Part shown: positions 1 through 11,155 of the stretch, piece by piece
Numbering within the stretch: position 1 is the stretch's first letter
Layout: each line of letters begins with the position of its first letter
DNA from: Durio zibethinus
Taxonomy: Eukaryota; Streptophyta; Magnoliopsida; Malvales; Malvaceae
Assembly (NCBI RefSeq): GCF_002303985.1
Contig: NW_019168481.1
Location: 16,754,261 to 16,818,260 of the forward strand
Length of the DNA: 64,000 nt
Direction: 5' to 3'
Translations under genes and position numbers: made by a program
The notes under the pieces: generated by a model
The model's input: the letters and a program-made list of their open reading frames with translations, nothing else
What the model was told of the DNA's origin: nothing
Databases searched by the model: none

Positions 1-1880
1 TAAATGCAATACTTGAGCAAGCTAGATCTATTACAAGATTTATCTATAATAATAGCGTGGTCTTGAATATGGTAAGAAGGTATACTTTCGGCAACGATAT
101 TGTTGAACCAGCAGTCACTCGCTCAGCTACAAACTTTACAACATTGAAACGGATGGTTGATCTTAAAAACAACTTGCAGGCCATGGTTACTTCACAGGAT
201 TGGATAGACTGCCCATATTCAAAGAAACCAGGGGGGCTGGAGTTGTTGGATTTGGTGAGTAATCAGTCATTTTGGTCCTCCTGTGTTCTGATTACCCAGT
301 TAACCAATCCTCTCCTTCGAATTCTTAGAATGGTCGGGAGTGAGAAGAGGCCTGCAATGGGATATGTTTATGCTGGAATGTATCGGGCAAAAGAAACAAT
401 TAAGAAAGAATTAGTTAAGAGGGATGACTATATGGTCTATTGGAATATTATAGATCACTGGTGGGAACAACAATGGCATCATCCTCTTCATGCTGCTGGT
501 TTTTACCTTAATCCCAAGTTCTTTTATAGCATGGAAGGAGATATGCCTAATGAGATGCTGTCAGGGATGCTTGATTGTATAGAGAAATTGGTTCCTGATG
601 TAGAAGTTCAGGATAAAATCAGCAAGGAGATAAACTCGTACAAGAATGCTGTTGGAGATTTTGGGAGGAAGATGGCAGTTAGAGCTAGAGACACTCTACT
701 TCCTGGTGAGAGTCTATCCCATAGATGCTTTGTAATTTTTGGCTGCTATATTTACCATAATTTATGCTTCTAATAAATAGTATTTAATAGATTCTTTTTA
801 TTTCCTGCTATTAAATTTGAAATGAAATTCTTTTTTCTTGACATGCTTTTACTGAATGTCCTAGAATAATGAAGTCATAAATATGCTGTCTTTCATGCTT
901 TGGTTTGAATAAGTTGTTGCTTTGGCCAAGGTGTGGCAATTATAACCATTAAAGAACCTTCAGGAGCAAAACCGATAGCTAATTTATAGGTGAATTGAAT
1001 TGCTGTATGCATTGTTTTCATCATTACGGTTATAGATAACTTGAATTCCAAAAGGTTTACTTGTGTTTGGGCAATGGATAATATGTCAAACCTATCTGGT
1101 ATGAAATACCTTCGATGCACATATAGCATGCATGTTGAAGGCATAATGCGTGTATTTCACCATCTTTGCCTGTTCTGATATCCTTTCCTTAATATCTTTA
1201 TATTAGCTGATCTTCACTTTGTATACTGCTTGTTATAGCTGAATGGTGGTCAACGTATGGAGGAAGTTGCCCAAATTTGGCTCGTTTGGCTATCCATGTC
1301 CTTAGTCAAACTTGTAGTACTCTTGGGCTTAAGCAGAATCAAATTCCTTTTGAAAAAGTGCATGAAACAAGGAACTGCTTAGAGCACCACCGGCTCAGGG
1401 ACCTCATCTTTGTTCAATGCAACTTGCAATTAAGACAAATGTATGTGGAATCTCACTCATTGATGGATTTTGCATTTAGTGAGACAGAAAATCTTATCTT
1501 TAGCTAATTAATTTTCTTTCAGAGGTTATGAGAGCAAGCAAGAGGATTCTATGCAACCCATGTCATTTGAGGCTGCCACTATTGTGGAAGACTGGGTTAC
1601 GGGAATGGACACAGTTTTGGAGGATGATACCTATTCAGATTGGATGAAACTTGATGCACTTTCTGTAAACACAATGCTTTTAAGACCTTCAAGTGACGAA
1701 GTGGAAGAGTTAGGTGCAGGTATTATTGTTTCTTGGATATGATAATCTCACCGAAGAAGTTTCTCTCTCTTTATTTATATATTTATTTGATCTTTTCATG
1801 CAGTTTTTGATGATTGTGAGATTTTCAATAGAGTGAAAGAGGGTGACGAGGAAAATGCTGAAGATAATGTAGTAAGCTAG
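1..1880 (+). CDS. hAT-transposase-derived protein (DUF659 / hAT C-terminal dimerisation), 3' part; starts before the window
   Basis: The protein resembles plant nuclear hAT-superfamily proteins of the Arabidopsis At3g22220/At4g15020 type, thought to be domesticated transposases with N-terminal BED zinc fingers; that N-terminal half lies outside the window. Exons read: <1-705, 1239-1440, 1523-1719, 1804-1880 (stop TAG 1878-1880). All three introns are GT-AG, with phases 1, 2 and 1. Exon 1 carries the DUF659/RNase H-like C-terminal part, including ARSITRFIYN, the WIDCPYSKKPGG stretch and a tryptophan-rich DHWWEQQWHHPLHAAGFYLNP block. Exon 2 begins AEWWSTYGG and runs through a hAT dimerisation-like stretch ending near RDLIFVQCNLQLRQ. 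The acidic tail (ELGAVFDDCEIF) is the usual end of this family. No stop or frameshift is seen in the joined exons, so it is probably functional. The biological role is not established for the family. Confidence 0.85.
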
Positions 1881-2424
1881 CAGAAGACCATTTCTAATCT
1901 GGATAATCCTAGATGGTGACTAACGTTTTCTGCACTGATATCAGCCAGACAAATAGTGTAAATTAATGTAATGACTAGCTTTATATGAAATATTCTATCA
2001 TTCTGTTAAAAAAAGTAGAAACATCACAGAAAATTAGATTCTAGGATTTGACAATATATTAGCAATTTTTATCAATTCAGGGTTAGAGTAATATAGAAAG
2101 TTCAAGTGTAGTTGTGGTTTTTATTTTAATGCAAAAAAAGGCATTTTAAAGCACATGCTCAACCATTTGGCTGATATTTTATCTTGGATATGACTTAGCA
2201 TGGACTCTGAGGTCTAATAACATGAATTCTTGCTAACCTCTGATGTGGGAATTACATTATAGCTACTTGGCTATTTGAATTCAGCATAATTTTATCATCG
2301 TGACTGCAGTTCATCCGAGTTGGTTATCCCTAATCTTTGATCTTTGCTTGAGTATTGCAGAGAAGATGGGCATGAACCTTCCTGCAGCTCCAATCATTGT
2401 CATTCATTTCCCTTTCCTTTTTGG

Positions 2425-2471
<47 letters not shown>

Positions 2472-4083
2472 CTTGAAGAGATTGAAAACATTAGCAGTAC
2501 TAAACTGTGGCATTGTTGATGCTGAAATGCATGATTCTGAAGCAGTGGATATGGTGAAGTCTCAAAAGAGAACAATAACAGTAAGGGAGGCTTCTTTACC
2601 CAATTCTGACTGATTATCTTTTTTTCCTTTATTCTGACCAGTTTTTTACTTCCTGCCCTGATTGAAGAAGCATCTAAATTCATTGGAAGATTAAATTATT
2701 GATTTCATTTGTGTTCTAAGTTTCTGTGCTGGTTTGGATGATTGGTGGCAGTGTATGTTGGTTGTTCATTTCACTTTATTCCTAATAACAAAGAAGAAAA
2801 TTTTTGGAAATTCGCTCAAGATGATTGAATACTCAAGCTTGACCTACTTTCATTTAGTTGTTTGATCTTCTTAGAAGGTTGGCTGGTACTTTGATGCTCA
2901 TCTCCCGCCTAAGGGAAACACTAGCTCATTCTCTGTGGATATTCAAGTTTGCATTTTGCATCATTCGATGGCCTGTGAAAAAGCCTTCTTATCCATTCCA
3001 CCTTTTGGGTCTTATAATGCTTTATATGTTTTTCGCATGAACACCTGTAACAGGTAATGTCGTTGGTGCCCTTGTGGCTAATTTTTACAATGGTATGATT
3101 GGTCTATTTTGATGCATTGGCTCCACTAAAATAGTTGTGCTGTGTTTGCCCACAACAGTCTAAAATGGCAAACGATTCCTGTTAAACTCCGGTATACTCA
3201 CTTGAGAATCTCGTAAAGAAATTGCCCTGGTAAACATGGCTTCTTTCCTTTTTGTCCATGCTCTTTATTTCTTGTCCCCTATGCACCTACTAATTTAATT
3301 GTCTGTTTGGTAGATAGGACATGAACTTGTTTCCTCCAGTAAATGAACCAACTTTCCTTCCAGGTCAAGTTTTAATTTACCTAGGAAAAAGCCAGGAGGT
3401 CTGAGGTAAATTGTTTAACACCACTTGCCCTCTTTGTTGAAGTCTTACAGCTACAAGTTGGATATGCTTTAATTGTCTGGGAATAAGATCAAACTTCCTG
3501 GTGATTGCTTATCTGTCCTTAATAAAAAAGATTGGTAAACTTTACCTATCAAGTTGCTGAATGGAATTTTGAACATACAATTTTATAGTCACTCCAATCA
3601 ACAACCTCAAGAATTTTGGTTTTTTGCTGTGTTATTGGACTTTCGGTGCAAAGGAAAGCACCAATTTATTTATCTGTAAGGGAAAAACATATAGATTCTT
3701 TTGCAATCCAGGCCCACGAAGTTAGTCGGTGCTGCTCGTCTTGCCTGTGGCAAGTAGGATGAATCAATTAGAGACTGCTCTCAAACTAATACGAGAAGGT
3801 ACTCAAAGAATGATTCAAGTAAATGAAAGGCAAGTTAAAAATATATGGGTTCTGCGGTGGAAAAGTTTGGTATTCAATTTCAGAACATTGTTCTGGACTA
3901 AAACGACATGGGTATTGATCGAACCTTCATTTTATAATTGTGAAACAGTTTCTTGGCATTAACAGTTGGCAGATTGGCTATTAACGACTTTGCTTCAGCT
4001 ACCTCTGCCAACACCTCGAGACATTCTTGAGAATATATTTAACTGATAACTTCCTTGAAAGGAAGAAAAAGAAACATCTTTTG
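1881..4083. other. 3' UTR and intergenic DNA downstream of the hAT-derived gene
   Basis: The first 100-200 bases are probably the 3' UTR of the upstream gene. The rest has no recognisable gene. Short open stretches at about 2505-2590, 2858-3040 and 3729-3962 have more codon-like composition than true intergenic DNA and could be decayed exons, but I recognise no family in any of them. Confidence 0.5.
2434..2471. repeat. Poly(T) tract, 38 uninterrupted T
   Basis: A homopolymer of T on the plus strand (A on the minus strand). It could be the tail of an old minus-strand retroposition or simple slippage; no element body is recognisable beside it. It generates spurious poly-Lys/poly-Phe reading frames. 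Confidence 0.95.
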
Positions 4084-4109
4084 GTATTCGCAAAATTACA
4101 TATAAACCC

Positions 4110-5396
4110 TCACCACGTTTTACATTGAGTTACAGCAAAAATATTACTGAAAGGCAAAGAATTCTGTGTTTCTACGCTGGCTATCTGCCTTGCTTCAATA
4201 TCTACATCCCTGTCTTCAGATGCTGATGAGAATGCCCTAACCTTGTCGAAATATGATGAATTTGGATATGAATGCACATAATCTTCAAAGCCGGTACCAC
4301 CACTTCCATAACAATTTTTGCTATCATATCCGCCAGGTAATGGCACCACTTCCCTCTCCAACCTCATTGTAGGCCTTGCTTCCGGCGCATCATTGGAACA
4401 CATCAATCCGAGTTTGATCACAACAACAGCTTCTAGCTGATCAAAGTCACCATTCAATTGTGGATCCACAACCTCAAGAGCTGCTTCACTTTGCCATCTT
4501 TCCCACACCCAGTCCACCAAAACTAGCTCGTTAGGCAATGCCTTTGGCTCAATAGGTCTCCTCCCACATACCACTTCAAGTAGAAGTGCACCAAATGCAA
4601 ACACATCTGTACTTGTAGTAGGTTTACCAGTTTTTACAAGTTCAGGCGCTAGGTACCCCAATGTACCAACCACCCAGGGTGTGCTTGGGTTGGCGCCGTA
4701 TAACTTAGCAAGACCAAAGTCACCAAGCCCGCCATTTAGCTCAGAATCTAACAGAACATTGCCTGCTTTGATGTCTCTATGAATTACAGTCTGTTCCCAT
4801 TCTTCATGCAAATATAGAAGACCTGAAGCTACACCTTTGATTATCTTTAACCTCTCGTCCCAACTGAGAACTCGTTTACGGTCATCAAACAGGTACTTGT
4901 CCAATCTACCGTTGGGCATAAAATCATAGACAAGTAATAGATCACCTCTACACCGACACTCCTAGGAGCTGAACAAGATTTCTATGGCGAAGACGGCCAA
5001 CACTAGAAATCTCAGACACAAATTCTCTTAGCCCTTGTTTTGATTCATGAGAAATTCGCTTCATAGCAACTTGAGTATGTAGAGTTCCTTCGTAAACTCT
5101 GCCAAATCCACCAAACCCAAATAGCTCATTATCTCTGAAACCTCTTGATGCTTTCTCGAGACTTTGGTAAGAGAATCTGTGAGGACCAACTTCCAACTCG
5201 CAGGTCTCATTCATGTATGAATTCTTCATTTTTCTAACAAGGTCAAACGAGATAAAAACAATTGATATCATTACAAGGACAACTGAAAAGGTAACACAAA
5301 GAATTAGGATAGTGTGATTCTTTTTAGGCCTTGGAAGAGAAGGCAGAGAAGGCAGAGATTCAGCCTCTCCACTCATGTTAAAACTCCATCCCAAGA
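4110..5396 (-). pseudogene. L-type lectin-domain receptor kinase (S.4-like) pseudogene, lectin domain missing
   Basis: Intact family members are plasma-membrane receptors with an extracellular legume-lectin domain, one transmembrane helix and a cytosolic Ser/Thr kinase. Here the minus-strand frame starts with the last lectin residues (GWSF), then a linker, a transmembrane helix (about residues 28-52: TILILCVTFSVVLVMISIVF) and the kinase. Seen in the kinase: glycine loop GFGGFGRVYEG, VAMK lysine, HRDIKAGNVLL, DFGLAKL and a GTLGYLAPEL activation segment. After NLVQLLG, at about 4957-4963, two bases are missing relative to the family's WCRRRGDLLLVYDF stretch; the frame shifts and ends, and resumes in another frame from about 4919. 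Small in-frame losses follow after AKLY and after RPTMR. Upstream of about 5391 the sequence switches abruptly to a copia LTR, removing the lectin domain and promoter. A functional kinase product is very unlikely. Confidence 0.9.
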
Positions 5397-5698
5397 TAGG
5401 GTTATAATTTCAATTCAAGATTAGTGGATTAAAATCTTGGTATAGACAACCAAGAAAAGAGGATGTAGGTGCCTTATGGAGAAGCACTGAACCTCTATTA
5501 GTTCTTGTGTTAGATTTCTCTATCTTTATCTCTTTACTTTGCATTTGGTTTAAGATTATCAATTTATTGTTATTTGCATCATATTTTGATATTGATCTTA
5601 ATTTTCCATTTAATTATTTTGAAATCATTGTTTGGGAAAATTTTGGAGAAATCCAATTCACCCCCTCTTAGATCATCATGTCACATAAAAAGCTAACA
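5391..5698 (+). repeat. Truncated left copia LTR (3' ~308 bases)
   Basis: Near-colinear match with 12494-12801, including TAATTTCAATTCAAGATTAG near the junction and AAAAAGCTAACA at the end. The other ~1.34 kb of this LTR is missing; LecRK sequence takes its place. Confidence 0.9.
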
Positions 5699-5700
5699 AT

Positions 5701-5712
5701 TGGTATCAGAGC
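5701..5712 (+). promoter_or_regulatory. Primer binding site, tRNA-iMet type
   Basis: TGGTATCAGAGC lies two bases after the LTR end CTAACA. This is the canonical complement of the 3' end of initiator methionine tRNA used by most plant copia elements. Confidence 0.92.
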
Positions 5713-5778
5713 TTTGGTGTTTTTTTGTAGGTTTAACCATTTTAAGTAAAGATCTTATAGCTCAATTTAGGTTCCAAG

Positions 5779-6590
5779 ATGGTGAGAAAATCTTCAAAGC
5801 TCCCATGTTTAATAAATTTAAATTTTGTGAATGAAGAAAGAGGATGAAGATGTTCATAATGGCCCAAGATTTTAAAGCTTAGAATGTGATAGAAAAAAGG
5901 CTTGAAATTCCTTCAAATGATACAAACTATACAAGGCAAGTGATGGATGATGCAAAGGCCAAGTACATTCTCTATAGAGCTCTTGACTCTCACAACTTCA
6001 CTTTGGTCTCAAATTGCTCCACTTCAAATGAAATATGGAAGAAGTTGGATGAGCTACATGAAAGATAAATTTTCAATCGAAATGCATCATGCATATTGAA
6101 GAGCCTAAGGTAACCTCTAACCTAATTGATTCAAATTCATATTCTTTTGATTAATTGCAAAATGCCTTTGATGAGTTAGTTATGGAAGTTAAGTCAATGA
6201 AAATGAAATATAAGAAAATGATTTCAAAATTGAATGTTGAAAATGATTTTTTGATAAATGCAAAAAATATTTTGGAAAAAGAAAATGAAAAATTGAAAAT
6301 AGATTTTGAAACCTCTCAAAGTAGAAATGAATTTCTAGAAAAATAAAATATTGTTTTGAAAAAGAAATTTGATGAATTGATGAATGAAAAAAAAAAGGCT
6401 TTTAAAGAATTCATTAAGTACTAAAATGATTAAATGCAATTTTTGTAATTTTTATGGTCATACTACATATACTTGTCCTATAAAAAGAAAAGTTTCAATT
6501 AGAATTAGATAAGTATGGGTTCATAAAGAAACAAGAGATTTGGTGACTAACTCTTAAGGACTCAAAGCAATTTGGATACCAAAAATCAAA
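5779..6590 (+). pseudogene. Copia gag remnant with CCHC zinc knuckle
   Basis: Gag would form the retrotransposon's cytoplasmic particle. Seen: a UBN2/DUF4219-like stretch at 5886-6068 (DDAKAKYILYRALDS ... EIWKKLDELHE), then a lysine/glutamate-rich coiled-coil-like segment at 6155-6346, then a zinc knuckle C-x2-C-x4-H-x4-C at about 6435-6476, then a typical gag C-terminus at about 6510-6590 resembling TRDLVTN...WIPK. The pieces lie in different frames with stops between them. No protease motif follows. The copy is dead but its family identity is clear. Confidence 0.8.
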
Positions 6591-9500
6591 TGAGATTGTC
6601 TCTTATAGGTGTGCTAGAGCAAGGAGCTACAGTATGAGATTGAAAATTAAATACGCTAGACACACAATAGAGATGAATAACCTCTAAACTTTTGTTTTAA
6701 GTGAATATGAAATTGGTTGCCTATTCTTGTTGAACATTGAGTGCTTAATGGATATTGGTATATGCTTTATAATATATTTTGAATATATCAATTTTATTTG
6801 ATATATGTGAGCTTGAACTAAGTATGCATTTATTGTTTCTCTTGAATGTATGATTTTAATATATTTTTCATGCTTGTTAATATTGTGTTTAATATTTATT
6901 TGCTTAAGATATATTTTTAGGAGAATTCATGAATGCTCTAATGAATTTGTGGGATTACATGTGAATGCTCTTAATATTGAGATTGCATGAATGATCTTGA
7001 TATTTTGATCTTATTTGTGAAATTGACATTCTTGAGAACTTGTGCTTATGCATGATTGTGGATATAAATGTTAGATATTGATGATATCATGCATACTTTG
7101 TGAAATTGTTATTGGTACTTGATGTGATAAATTATGTGTTAAATTGTTTTTATATTTATGCACAACTTAGGGAGAGCACTCAAAGCTTAATGATTTTAAG
7201 ACTTTATGCTTTGCTTTAAAAATGATTATTATTAGAGTCAAATCTTAAAATATGAAATTTTGTTTTAGCAAGCTTTTTATTGTAAAATGAATTTGAATAT
7301 CTTGAATTCAATAATTTAAACTTACTCAAACAAAGAAAACTTGAGAACTTGCATTGGTTTTAATTTTTCATAATGTTACATTCAAGTTTCAAAGATTTTG
7401 AAGCTCAAAAGGTCCAATTTTGTTTTTGAACAATTATGGGCATAAAAACCATTTGGACTTTTTTAAAGTGTGATATACAACTTTTCTAAATGGTTTGAAG
7501 AGTTTAAATGTGTGTTTAAACATATTTGTCTATCTTAATAGCCTTTTTCAAGGAAATATGGGATTAATAGTTGATTTTTTTATTTCCTTGTTTCTAATGC
7601 TAAATGATCACTTGAATAACTTTGTTTTGTCATTTTGAAACTTGTTGGAATGGTTCAAGATGGTTAAAAATGAGCTTGACTAGTTATGAGATTTATTAAG
7701 GTCTTTTTTCAAGCAAAAATGAGCTTCAAAAAATAAAAAAAAATAAAAATCTTGGAAATATTAAACTTTGAATGATTTATCTTATGATATTTTGCATAAA
7801 TATATTTATTTGAATGATTTTGGGATGATGAAAATGATTTTGTGATTTTTATACATATTGATTTATGATTGTTGAACATGCTTATATGACTATTATGTTT
7901 AAAATTGCTTAATTTGTTTATAATGCTTGGATTTTGTGAATTTTTTGAACTTGATAGTGTTATACATAATTGTTTTAACTCTTGATTTGTAATTTTAGAA
8001 ATTGATGATCATCTTGTGCCTAAATCATATATATTGATGTTTAATTGTTCCTCTCTTGATTTCTTATGAAATAGTCTTGAAATGTGCTTTAATTATTTAT
8101 CTTTATTAATTCAAGATTTATTTCTTCTCTTGTGTTGATGAATTGATGAACTTTATGCTCTTAAAAGATACATATTGATTATTTGTTCATTTATGTTTTT
8201 GGTCAAGATATGTGCTCATATGATGATTGATTCAATTTAACTTTAATGTTCATGGTTTAAAATCCTTGAATTGTTTATCTCTTGATTGCGAAAGATATTT
8301 TGTGAAATATGCTTATTTTTGTGTTTAAATGTTTTATTAATTTTGAGAAATATTTTGGATCTTTATGCTCAATTGATATATCTCTTGATTTGTGAATTTA
8401 AATATGATGAACTACTTGTTTGTAAATGAAATATGTTGTTAGTTAATTTATTGTTCTTGTCAAGTGTATGCTTATATGATAAATGTTATTTATCTTTACT
8501 TAACATGCTTGCAACATGACTTAAGTGACTGATTTTCTTATAATGCTTCTTTTTAGCTTAAGTCATTGTTGATTATGGCCTATAATTTGTGTAGACATAT
8601 TTATACTTTTGTGCTAAAATTTTCTTGAATATGTTTTTGATGATAAATATGTCTTCCTTGAGTTTTTATTTTTCATATGGCCTAAAATTTATTTTGACAT
8701 ATTCTTTGGTGATTTTTTGAATATACATAAATATTTAATATGTCTATTTTGTGTTCATGAATGATCTAAAAGATTTGATTTTTGCACATTACATTAAAAC
8801 TTTTGCTTTAGTGCCATTCTTGTGCTATTTGATGTTTAAATTAATATATAGCATCCAGCTTAAGTATATATCTCTCTTGAAATTGACAACTTGTGCTTAG
8901 TGAATAAATTTTCTTTTGCCCATAATGACTTAGAATTTGAAATTCATTTCTAACAATTGATATAATTTTTATCAATTGATATTCTTGATGCTATTAATGA
9001 GCATTTCTTTGTCAAGAATATTTTTTAAGTTTATGCTAAGAAAACTTGAAATGAGCATGAATAAGCCTACATTTTTAGAATTTCAAGTGTAGCAAGCAAA
9101 TCATGTCATCCTTATCGATTAAGCCTAGTTTTGCTCGAATGAAGTGGATTAGAGAATTCAAAGCCAAATGAGCACAATAACAAAGCTTGACATGGATAGA
9201 GATAAATGTATCAACTTTATGCTATGATGTATGAGTTTGGATATATATATGCTTGCTTTGATATTTGCAAATATATGATTTTGTAGTTGAACATATGAAC
9301 ATATTGTATAAATTAGTCACCAAGCTATTTGATTAAAATTGTCTTAATATTTTTTAAAGCTTGGATTGATTAATTCACCTTCATTAATATTCATGCATAG
9401 TTCTTGATTACTTTGATTAAAAGTTTTAATGCATGAATTTTTGAACATGGATATGAGTTAAATTGATTGATTTCTTTAAACATATTCATTGACTGAGATC

Positions 9501-11139
9501 ATTGAGATGGCAAGTACCAAATTGTGCCTAAATGCTTGCATATTTTTTTAATTAGGTATATTGCTTATGTATTTTGCATATGCTTGTATGATTTTGATTG
9601 AAATATATGATTGAATACTTACATGTGTTTGAGTTAAGTACATTGCTATGCATTGAAATAATTTAAAATATATTTGAATAATTATACTTTTATTATTTCT
9701 TTGCTATAGCTTATGTGTTCATCATGTTTGGAAAATGGTTGAATAATCTTTGTTATGACATAATAATAATTGAACGTTATTGCTCATTAGTATTCATGCT
9801 TTATTAAATACATATGAACTTTTGGTTCTTGTTTGGATAGGATAGCTTATGAAAGATTGCTATTATCATTATGCATGTATTGAATGAATCTTTCATATGC
9901 TTGAAGTATGTTTGTTCTATAAAAGTAGCTGAATAAAATTGCTAACAATTAGTAACAATTGGTATCAAAACTACTGAAATTTTTTTTTTAACTTTCATAA
10001 ACACTTGTTGATATGCCTATTCTTGATATAGCTTGTACCTTTCATGCAAAATTATATGCCCCTTAAATTGATTAATCCTTATTTTGAAAAGGAAGAGAAA
10101 TTTTAGAATATAATTTTGTTTGATTTTTTATGTGATAACAATTGGTATGCTTTAGACAACATATCTTTAACAATTGATATCCATAACAATTGGTATAAGC
10201 TTGCATGCAAGTGCTTGAATTTATGCTTAATTGTTATTGATATTTTAGGTTCTAAGAATATCTTATCCTAAAAATGATTTATGAGTAGATTGCATATCAT
10301 TCATTATCCTTTGCTCATAAATTTCATGTAGTAAATTTAATGACTTGTGCTAAAATGCTAAAATTTTATACACTTACACTTTTGTGCTTGAATACATGTT
10401 TGTGAACTTCATTGTGTATATTATACTTGATTATATGCATTCAAAATACTCTTGATATTATTGGTATCAATCATTTTGTCCCATGCCTTGAATTGATCTC
10501 TCCTTCTTTTGAAATGACAAAAAGAGAGAGAAAGTTTAAATATATTTCTTCTTGTATGTTTATAGCAATTGATATAGAAGCTTAAACATTTAGTATAAAG
10601 AGCTTAAACAAAAAGGAAGAGAAATGTTTTATAAATATATTTGTTAATACCTTTATGTGTTTATTTGCTCATTCCTTTTTGCTATGACAAAAAGGAAGAG
10701 AAATATCATATAGACAAATTTGTTTGTACTTGACATGCATATGCTTGATTGTGCTTATTTGATATATTTGACTAACATATGTTTGGTGAGTTATGTTGGA
10801 TTATGATGCATTAATTAAGGATGAGAAATGTTTCATGAATGTATTTGTTAATTATGCCTTTTTGTGTTTATTTACTCATTAATATACTCGTGCCTTTTTG
10901 TTATGATAAAAGAGGGAGAATTATCATATGGACAAATTTGCTTGCGCTTGACATGCATATGTTTGATTGCGCTTATTTCATGTATTTGACTAACATATGT
11001 TTGTTGAGTTGTGTTAGATTATGATGCATAAATTGAGGGGGAGTTCTGATATGCATTGTTTAAGGGGGAGTTTTTCAAAATTTTAAATGTTTCAAAGAAA
11101 GTTTTTCATCAAGCAAATTTATCTTTAAGTTTTGTCATA
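6591..11139. other. AT-rich non-coding interior of the copia element
   Basis: No reading frame with recognisable homology in 4.5 kb, where an autonomous copia would have ~4 kb of pol. Phrases built on TTGATTTTGTG, ATATGCTTG and ACAATTGGTAT recur irregularly, suggesting origin by internal duplication rather than decay of pol. Confidence 0.6.
10620..11043 (+). repeat. Tandem duplication, ~200-base units, just upstream of the PPT
   Basis: Unit 1 (about 10620-10812) and unit 2 (about 10823-11043) share, in order, GAGAAATGTTT, TTTGTGTTTATTT-like, ATCATATxGACAAATTTG, TTGACATGCATATG, TTGACTAACATATGTTTG and TTATGATGCAT. A partial third version may precede them near 10505-10620. Confidence 0.8.
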
Positions 11140-11155
11140 TTAAAAAAGAAGAGAT
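11140..11155 (+). promoter_or_regulatory. Polypurine tract of the copia element
   Basis: AAAAAAGAAGAGAT immediately precedes the TGTTAG start of the right LTR, as expected for the plus-strand primer. Confidence 0.8.

Noticed and set aside
2330..2683. Opposed frames with poly-Lys or poly-Phe
   Set aside because: Artefact of the poly(T) tract.
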